This document shows positions 12,725 to 17,530 of a DNA stretch of 17,530 bases, in pieces. The stretch comes from an uncultured Muribaculaceae bacterium (lineage in GTDB: Bacteria; Bacteroidota; Bacteroidia; Bacteroidales; Muribaculaceae): NCBI GenBank assembly GCA_910585285.1, contig CAJUDL010000061.1, forward strand, positions 1 to 17,530, read 5' to 3'. Numbering within the stretch: position 1 is the first letter of the stretch; each line of letters opens with the position of its first letter. Made by a program: the position numbers and the translations under genes. The notes below the pieces were generated by a model. That model did no database searches. It had not been told where the DNA came from and saw only the letters and a list, made by a program, of their open reading frames with translations.

Positions 12725-14003
12725 TCTGAGTTTTAATGATTTTGAGTAGGGCATCGCAAAGTTTTTCAACCTGCGCATCCGAGACGGCAAGATATGGTGG
12801 CATTATATATGCGTTCTTGCCGAAGGGCCGTATCCATACGCCTTCCTTAACGCATAGTTTCTGAAACTCTCCAACATTAACGTCATTCTTAAGCTGAATA
12901 ACGCCTATTCCTCCCAACACTCTGACATCATCAACAAAATCCCATTCGTGAGCAATGGAGAGATGTTGACGCATTATTTTTTCGATCTCTTGGATTCTTT
13001 GCTGCCAAGGAGACTCAAGAAGCAAACGAGTAGATGCGAGTGCAACCGCACAAGCCATGGGATTACCCATGAATGTTGGTCCATGCATCATGCAGCCGGA
13101 TTGAGAATCTGAAATTCTGTCAGCAATAGCAGCTGTGGTTGCCACGGCGGCGAATGTCATGTATCCTCCCGTTATGGCTTTCCCGATGAGCATTATATCC
13201 GGTTCTACACCAGCATGTTCCCACGCGAAAAGTTTACCGGTACGCCCGAATCCGGTAGCAATCTCGTCAAAAATAAGTATAAGACCAAGTCTATCGCATG
13301 TCTTTCGTAATTCGCGTAGATATTGTGGATGATAGAAACGCATTCCCCCGGCTCCCTGCACAATCGGTTCGAGTATCACGCCGGCAAGAGTATCAACATT
13401 TTTTTCAAGAATCTCCTGCATCGGACGGAAATCATCCGGATTCCATTCGTCATCAAACCGGCATTGTGGTGCCGGTGCGAAATGACGTATAGGAAGTGCG
13501 GGACCGAAAGCCCCGTGCATACCCGTGACCGGATCGCAGACAGACATGGCGTTCCATGTGTCGCCATGATAGCCGGAACGTATTGTGGCAAAATTTGTTT
13601 TTTTCGGATTGTCACAAGCCTGCACAGCCATTTTCATAGCCACCTCCGTTGCAACGGACCCTGAATCGGCATAAAAAATATGATTCATCGAAGGGGGTAG
13701 GATAGACAGAAGAAGTTTGCCAAGGTCGATTGCCGGCTGGTGTGTGAACCCTCCGAACATCACGTGCGATATTTTGTCTATCTGTTTTTTTATGGCTTCA
13801 TTGAGCACGGGATGGTTATATCCATGGATAACGCACCACCATGATGACATTCCGTCGATGAGTTCCGTGCCATCGGCAAGTGTAATCACGGCACCCTCTG
13901 CGTGATCAACCTTATATGTGGGAAGTGGATCATGGGTGGATGTGTATGGATGCCACAGGTGCATGTGGTCGAAATTATCGTGGATTGATGTTGTGTCAGT
14001 CAT
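12711..14003 (-). CDS. bioA: Adenosylmethionine-8-amino-7-oxononanoate aminotransferase (DAPA synthase)
   Basis: A 430-residue class III aminotransferase that converts KAPA to DAPA with SAM as amino donor, the third-last step of biotin synthesis. The N-terminus HLWHPYTS and the segment DGMSSWWCVIHGYNHP (with the BioA-specific WW) are diagnostic. Further motifs are SGSVATEVAMKMA, the IRSGYHGDTWNAMSVCDP loop, EPIVQGAGGMRFYHP, PLP-contacting Asp246 in FDEIATGFGRTGK and the Schiff-base lysine Lys275 in LIGKAITGGYM. It is the first gene of the biotin operon, 70 nt behind priA on the same strand, with its own -7 box (14045-14052). No BirA-type operator is recognisable in the short upstream gap. Confidence 0.96.
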   Translation of the reverse strand: MTDTTSIHDNFDHMHLWHPYTSTHDPLPTYKVDHAEGAVITLADGTELIDGMSSWWCVIHGYNHPVLNEAIKKQIDKISHVMFGGFTHQPAIDLGKLLLSILPPSMNHIFYADSGSVATEVAMKMAVQACDNPKKTNFATIRSGYHGDTWNAMSVCDPVTGMHGAFGPALPIRHFAPAPQCRFDDEWNPDDFRPMQEILEKNVDTLAGVILEPIVQGAGGMRFYHPQYLRELRKTCDRLGLILIFDEIATGFGRTGKLFAWEHAGVEPDIMLIGKAITGGYMTFAAVATTAAIADRISDSQSGCMMHGPTFMGNPMACAVALASTRLLLESPWQQRIQEIEKIMRQHLSIAHEWDFVDDVRVLGGIGVIQLKNDVNVGEFQKLCVKEGVWIRPFGKNAYIMPPYLAVSDAQVEKLCDALLKIIKTQNGAL

Positions 14004-14044
14004 TGTTTAGATTGAGGAGAGCTAAGATTGAAATTAATTCAATA

Positions 14045-14052
14045 CAAAATTA
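14045..14052 (-). promoter_or_regulatory. -7 box of the biotin operon
   Basis: On the minus strand it reads TAATTTTG (TAnnTTTG), 41 nt upstream of the bioA ATG. The -33 area falls inside the end of priA and shows no TTTG. I see no dyad in the gap that would suggest a biotin repressor site. Confidence 0.55.
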
Positions 14053-14073
14053 GCAAAAATTATCATACGATTG

Positions 14074-16539
14074 TCATACCGGATCAACATCATAATAGAT
14101 AATTGATGATTTTATTTGGGGTAGATGCGCAAGCCTGGCATGCACACTTCGCAAAATATCCTTTACTTTCTTCATGGATGCTCCTGCTTCGACTTTCAGC
14201 ATTATCGATTGGATATACCATAACGCGACTCTGCTTACAAACGGCTTCTCCGGACCGAGCACACGATCGCCAAATATATTCCGAAGCGCTTTGGTGAGTA
14301 TCACCGCTCCCATGTCGGCATTTGCCGCATCTTTATTTTTAAGATAAATGTTGATGATGCGGGTGAAAGGGGGGTATGCATATTTGCGTCGTTCTTCCAA
14401 CTCTGCATTGTAATATGCCATATAATCGTGGGCTCGCACGTGTTTCAGCACCGGTTCATCCGGTTTGGTTGTCTGAATAAATACTTTACCCACATCTTTG
14501 CGTCTCCCGGCACGTCCGGCAACTTGTTCGAGCATATTGAACGCGCGTTCATTGCTCCGGAAATCAGGAAAATTCAATAATGTGTCAGCATTGACAACGC
14601 CTACGACTCTGACTTTTTCGAAGTCCAGACCTTTCGATACCATCTGTGTGCCAACAAGGATGTCAGTCTCATGATTGGCAAATTCCTCTATGATTTCCTG
14701 ATATGCATCCTTGTTGCGTGTCGTGTCCAGATCCATGCGCGCCACTCGGTAGCCTGGAAACTCCTGATGAACCTCTTCCGCTATGCGCTCTGTGCCGTAA
14801 CCATAAACCTCAATGGAATTTTGACCGCAGGCGGGGCAGAGTTTGGGTATAGGTTGGCAATAACCGCAATAATGACACTTCAAGAGTTCGGAATTTTTGT
14901 GATATACAAGGGATACGTCGCAGTTATGACACTTAGGAGTCCATCCGCATTGCTGACAGACCACCACCGGAGCAAAACCTCGTCGGTTTTGGAACATTAT
15001 TGCCTGTGAGCCCTCTTTCAGAGCTTCGTTGGTGGCGAGACGAAGAGGTTGCGACAGAATGCCCTTGTTAAGTTTCTTTTTGCGCTGAGCCCGCATATCT
15101 ATAATCTCCACATCCGGTAACTGCGATCCTTCGAATCTTTCATTAAGGGATACAAGACCATATTTACCTTGCGTAGCCTTGAAATATGTTTCAACCGAAG
15201 GAGTTGCAGAACCAAGCAATGTATTGGCTCCATGCATGGATGCAAGCATTATCGCCGCATCCCGGGCGTTATATCGGGGAGCGGGATCATACTGTTTAAA
15301 AGATGATTCGTGTTCCTCGTCAACAATCACAAGACCTAATCTCGCGAATGGTAGGAATACAGAAGATCTTACTCCGAGTATTATCAAAGGGTCATTTGAA
15401 TTAAGAAGACGTTTCCATACATCCACTCGTTCATTATCGGAGAATTTGGAGTGATAGATCAGGAGTGCGTCACCAAACACCTTTCGGAGTCTGTCGGTAA
15501 GCTGTGTAGTCAAAGAAATCTCCGGAACGAGATAAAGCACCTGGTTGCCGGAAGCGAGTGCTGCAGCAATCAGATGCGTGTAGATTTCAGTCTTCCCGGA
15601 ACCGGTGACACCATGAAGCAGCGATACCCGATGATCTCTGAAAGTCTCTTTTACATTTTCAAATGCCTTTTGCTGTATATCCGATAGAGGAGAAAGAATT
15701 GGTTTATGGATGCCGGGAGTAGGGTTGAAGCGGCTTAGAGTTTTTTTGACAGTCTTAAGAATACCCTTGTCAATAAGGGCTCGAAGCACACCGGGAGAGA
15801 CACCTGAAACTTCCAGAAGTTTTTCACGACTTACGTCCTGCAAACCGGACTTCTGTTTCATCCATCCCGACAACTCAAGATAGGCTATGAGTGCTTTCTC
15901 CTGTTGATTTGACCGAGAAGTCATGTTGAAAAACTCATGGAGACCATCATTATCATTGCGATCGATTGTGAGTTCGATGAAAGTCATCTTCTTAGGTCGA
16001 TATTTTTCCACAACCTTTTCATCAATTTCCACAATGCCTGTCTCCATCAGCGAATTGATTATGCGTGGAGCATTCTTTATCTCTGTGAGGGATTCAATCT
16101 CCGATATTTTAAGACGCTTTTTATTCTGGAGGGCTTGAATTATGATTGCCTGATTCTCCGTCAGCTTTATCCCTTCCGGCATGTCGAAATCATCATTCAG
16201 ACTGACGTAGGTTTCACTTTCCGGTTTGAGCCCGGTCGGTACGGCAGCCTTGAATACTTCTCCCGGAGAACAGAGATAATACTCTGCGATCCAATGCCAT
16301 AACTTCAACTGCGGATACCTGACGATAGGAGCCGGGTCAAGAAGCGCCATGATCGGTTTCACGTCATATCCCGCCGGCGGTTCGGAATGTATATGCTCAA
16401 CAATTCCTGTGTAATATTTCTTTTTGCCGAACTGCACAAGCACGCGCGACCCCTTCTGGAGATCGTGTTGCATCTCTTCGGGAATCACATAAGTGAAAGT
16501 TGAGTAGAGGGGCAGTGGTAATATTATTTCAGCAAACAT
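14074..16539 (-). CDS. priA: Primosomal protein N' (replication restart helicase PriA)
   Basis: An 821-residue helicase that reloads the replisome at stalled forks. The N-terminus FAEIILPLPLYSTFTYVIP is the typical PriA DNA-binding domain (about 1-105) and fixes the start. A winged-helix region follows (about 120-280). Helicase domain 1 has Walker A GVTGSGKT at 310-317 and DEEH at 407-410, with LLGSATPS at 441-448. The zinc region has paired cysteines at 528/531, 537/540, 555/558 and 568/571. Helicase domain 2 contains LVGTQMVSKGLDFEKV and QVAGRAGR. All key residues are present and the length is normal for Bacteroidota. The ATG lies only 4 nt behind a TATCTTTG box. Confidence 0.97.
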   Translation of the reverse strand: MFAEIILPLPLYSTFTYVIPEEMQHDLQKGSRVLVQFGKKKYYTGIVEHIHSEPPAGYDVKPIMALLDPAPIVRYPQLKLWHWIAEYYLCSPGEVFKAAVPTGLKPESETYVSLNDDFDMPEGIKLTENQAIIIQALQNKKRLKISEIESLTEIKNAPRIINSLMETGIVEIDEKVVEKYRPKKMTFIELTIDRNDNDGLHEFFNMTSRSNQQEKALIAYLELSGWMKQKSGLQDVSREKLLEVSGVSPGVLRALIDKGILKTVKKTLSRFNPTPGIHKPILSPLSDIQQKAFENVKETFRDHRVSLLHGVTGSGKTEIYTHLIAAALASGNQVLYLVPEISLTTQLTDRLRKVFGDALLIYHSKFSDNERVDVWKRLLNSNDPLIILGVRSSVFLPFARLGLVIVDEEHESSFKQYDPAPRYNARDAAIMLASMHGANTLLGSATPSVETYFKATQGKYGLVSLNERFEGSQLPDVEIIDMRAQRKKKLNKGILSQPLRLATNEALKEGSQAIMFQNRRGFAPVVVCQQCGWTPKCHNCDVSLVYHKNSELLKCHYCGYCQPIPKLCPACGQNSIEVYGYGTERIAEEVHQEFPGYRVARMDLDTTRNKDAYQEIIEEFANHETDILVGTQMVSKGLDFEKVRVVGVVNADTLLNFPDFRSNERAFNMLEQVAGRAGRRKDVGKVFIQTTKPDEPVLKHVRAHDYMAYYNAELEERRKYAYPPFTRIINIYLKNKDAANADMGAVILTKALRNIFGDRVLGPEKPFVSRVALWYIQSIMLKVEAGASMKKVKDILRSVHARLAHLPQIKSSIIYYDVDPV

Positions 16540-16543
16540 GCTG

Positions 16544-16551
16544 CAAAGATA
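16544..16551 (-). promoter_or_regulatory. -7 box directly before priA
   Basis: On the minus strand it reads TATCTTTG, followed by CAGC and the ATG of priA. If it is used, transcription would begin at or next to the start codon, giving a leaderless mRNA. A TTTG at -33 is not seen at the usual distance. Confidence 0.6.
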
Positions 16552-16619
16552 ATCGAAAAATTTGAAAAAATTAGTAATAAATCAAAGCTCAGGTATCGGG
16601 TCTTTCAAGTTGAAGAAAT

Positions 16620-16649
16620 AAAAAAGGGTTCCGGATGGAACCCTTTTTT
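16620..16649 (-). terminator. Intrinsic terminator of rpmE2
   Basis: AAAAAAGGGTTCC (16620-16632) pairs perfectly with GGAACCCTTTTTT (16637-16649) around a GGAT loop. On the minus strand the GC stem is followed by six T. It lies 17 nt behind the rpmE2 stop codon and could also work on the plus strand. Confidence 0.9.
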
Positions 16650-16665
16650 GCGGAGCGCGAAGTGA

Positions 16666-16920
16666 TTATTTCTTTGCGCGGTTGCCGTAACGGCTGCGGA
16701 ATTTGTCCACACGTCCGGCTGTGTCGACGAGCTTCTGTTTACCTGTGAAGAAAGGGTGAGAGGAGCTGGTGATCTCAAGTTTTACAAGAGGATACTCCTT
16801 GCCGTCGATCTCGATAGTCTCGCGAGACGCAACCGTTGAACGGGTGATGAATGTCTCGTCGTTTGACATATCTTTAAATACCACCTCGCGGTATTCTTTG
16901 GGATGAATGTCTTTTTTCAT
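16666..16920 (-). CDS. rpmE2: 50S ribosomal protein L31, type B
   Basis: An 84-residue basic protein of the large ribosomal subunit. It starts MKKDIHPKEYREVVFKD and carries SSSHPFFTGKQKLVDTAGRV followed by the basic end DKFRSRYGNRAKK, all typical of type B L31 (YtiA/RpmE2). It has no cysteines, so it is the zinc-independent form. In many bacteria that have both forms, the type B copy replaces the zinc-binding copy under zinc shortage; in Bacteroidota it is commonly the only L31, so zinc control should not be assumed. It is a single-gene unit with a full promoter (16990-17020), a hairpin in its leader (16959-16981) and a strong terminator (16620-16649). Confidence 0.97.
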   Translation of the reverse strand: MKKDIHPKEYREVVFKDMSNDETFITRSTVASRETIEIDGKEYPLVKLEITSSSHPFFTGKQKLVDTAGRVDKFRSRYGNRAKK

Positions 16921-16958
16921 TTTAGTAAAATACTGCAGTTAATTTGTTAAAAATTTTC

Positions 16959-16981
16959 TTGACAGGTCGCGATCCCGTCAA
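16959..16981 (-). promoter_or_regulatory. Hairpin in the 5' leader of rpmE2
   Basis: In the minus-strand RNA, UUGACGGG pairs with CCUGUCAA (7 Watson-Crick pairs and one G-U) around an AUCGCGA loop whose last six bases, UCGCGA, are self-complementary. It lies in the roughly 65-nt leader between the promoter and the ATG. L31 leaders that respond to the protein are known in other phyla; whether this is one is an inference. Confidence 0.5.
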
Positions 16982-16989
16982 ATGGCTTG

Positions 16990-17020
16990 CAAAGTTAATA
17001 CTTTTTTTTGAGATGACAAA
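16990..17020 (-). promoter_or_regulatory. Bacteroidota-type promoter of rpmE2
   Basis: On the minus strand, TTTG (17017-17020) is followed after 19 nt by TAACTTTG (16990-16997). Both elements and the spacing fit the -33/-7 consensus. Transcription should start near 16984, about 64 nt upstream of the ATG. Confidence 0.85.
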
Positions 17021-17029
17021 AGCTTTTTG

Positions 17030-17088
17030 ATAATGTGTAATGTGAAATGAGTAATGTTTAATTGGGAAGTAGGAATGAGGAATGATGG
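17030..17088. repeat. Degenerate AATG-type short repeats
   Basis: The motif TAATG or AATG/AATGA recurs about seven times with irregular spacing (for example GTGTAATGTGAAATGAGTAA, then AGGAATGAGGAATGATGG). This sort of low-complexity array is common between Bacteroidota genes. It lies just upstream of the rpmE2 promoter on the minus strand. Confidence 0.5.
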
Positions 17089-17457
17089 TGGCACCACAAC
17101 TTAAAGCCGAGAGGCGATGCACACAGCCGGGCATACAATCAGTCAGCTCCAAAGATTCAATAGTTGCGGAATCGCAACATCGTTATCAATCTTCACTATC
17201 GCCGTTTCGTCGGGCATATCGTCCAAACGGGCTTTCCGGGATATTCTTCTATAATACCCCGATTCTCACCATCAATAATCACATGGATTGATGTCGGTTT
17301 AGTCCAAACCCGACATAAACAGTTAATCAGTATATTGTTTATGCAGAGAGTTGAGTCAATAAGTTCAACTTTCTCAATATCGTGTTCCTGCAACACCGGC
17401 ATCGCTTCACATATCAAAGTCTCCAATGAAACATCATCGAATGTCGATTATTATTTG
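17089..17457. other. Spacer with a weak minus-strand frame (17196-17426)
   Basis: No gene is recognised. The minus-strand frame 17196-17426 (76 codons from TTG, open a few codons further upstream) has a protein-like pattern (EAMPVLQEHDIEKVELIDST, then SIHVIIDGENRGIIEEYPG), so it may be a decayed gene fragment. It has no ATG at its head and no promoter that I can place. The overlapping plus-strand frames look random. Confidence 0.3.
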
Positions 17458-17465
17458 TAACTTTG
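17458..17465 (+). promoter_or_regulatory. -7 box directly before the lipoprotein gene
   Basis: TAACTTTG (TAnnTTTG) is followed by CGT and the ATG at 17469. No TTG is present 19-21 nt upstream. The spacing suggests a leaderless transcript, as at priA. Confidence 0.55.
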
Positions 17466-17468
17466 CGT

Positions 17469-17530
17469 ATGGCAGCACTCTATAAGATATTGATTTTGTG
17501 TGTTGGCTTTGCTCTCTCCTGTAACCTATG
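17469..17530 (+). CDS. Lipoprotein, N-terminal fragment (3' truncated by window edge)
   Basis: The visible start reads MAALYKILILCVGFALSCNL. It is a short signal sequence with a hydrophobic core and a lipobox-like GFALSC, so Cys18 would be the lipidated residue after signal peptidase II cleavage. The residue after Cys is Asn, not an acidic export signal. The body of the protein lies outside the window, so no function can be given. The start is supported by the TAACTTTG box 3 nt before it and by the absence of another in-frame ATG in the visible part. Confidence 0.6.
   Translation, partial: MAALYKILILCVGFALSCNL

Noticed and set aside
12725..12790. N-terminal extension of bioF by 22 residues
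   Set aside because: It lies entirely in the bioA coding region and its residues do not resemble the family; the ATG at 12724 fits the usual BioF start and length.
17030..17088. CRISPR-like array
   Set aside because: The repeated unit is only 4-5 bases with irregular spacing, without constant repeats or unique spacers of typical length.

Overview
The window looks like a chromosomal segment of a Bacteroidales bacterium, probably a gut Muribaculaceae/Bacteroidaceae-type genome. The reasons are the many Bacteroidota-style promoters (TAnnTTTG -7 boxes, two with a well-placed TTG/TTTG -33 element), a BioG-BioC fusion in the biotin operon, a zinc-free type B L31, and an ECF sigma / anti-sigma / outer-membrane beta-barrel operon whose barrel protein ends in the KGxGAG-type tail typical of that phylum. 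Gene names rest on motif reading only; no database search was possible.

Left part (1-2841), accessory and partly decayed. The 3' end of a CatA-like acetyltransferase enters from the left, followed by about 1.1 kb with almost no intact genes. That stretch holds a probable frameshifted remnant (about 298-652, minus), a cluster of perfect palindromes and a strong 15-bp-stem terminator (1224-1260). An HxlR regulator (minus) is divergent from a SnoaL-like gene that has lost its middle but keeps a textbook promoter. A cupin gene and a small unknown ORF follow.

Middle (2842-8778). An ECF sigma factor, a membrane-anchored anti-sigma with a large periplasmic sensor-like part, and a TonB-receptor-like outer-membrane barrel form a plus-strand operon. 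Converging on it is a two-gene minus-strand unit: an ImmA/IrrE-type zinc peptidase overlapping a PIN-domain nuclease by 4 nt, which resembles a peptidase/PIN toxin-antitoxin pair. Two diverged direct copies of a 54-bp sequence (1132-1185 and 8921-8974) lie at the edges of this accessory block.

Right part (9183-17020), core metabolism and housekeeping, all minus strand. In transcription order: rpmE2 (L31 type B) with promoter, leader hairpin and terminator; priA; the overlapping biotin genes bioA, bioF and bioG-bioC; then rfbA with its own -7 box and terminator. The biotin operon would make pimeloyl-ACP (BioC, BioG), then KAPA (BioF), then DAPA (BioA); bioD and bioB are not in the window.

Right edge (17021-17530). 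A spacer with AATG-type repeats and a weak ORF is followed by the start of a lipoprotein gene whose ATG sits 3 nt behind a -7 box. The same tight spacing at priA suggests leaderless mRNAs.

I found no CRISPR array, tRNA, rRNA or intact transposon. The best candidates for something less well described are the sigma/anti-sigma/barrel signalling unit, the PIN-peptidase pair and the dispersed repeat.
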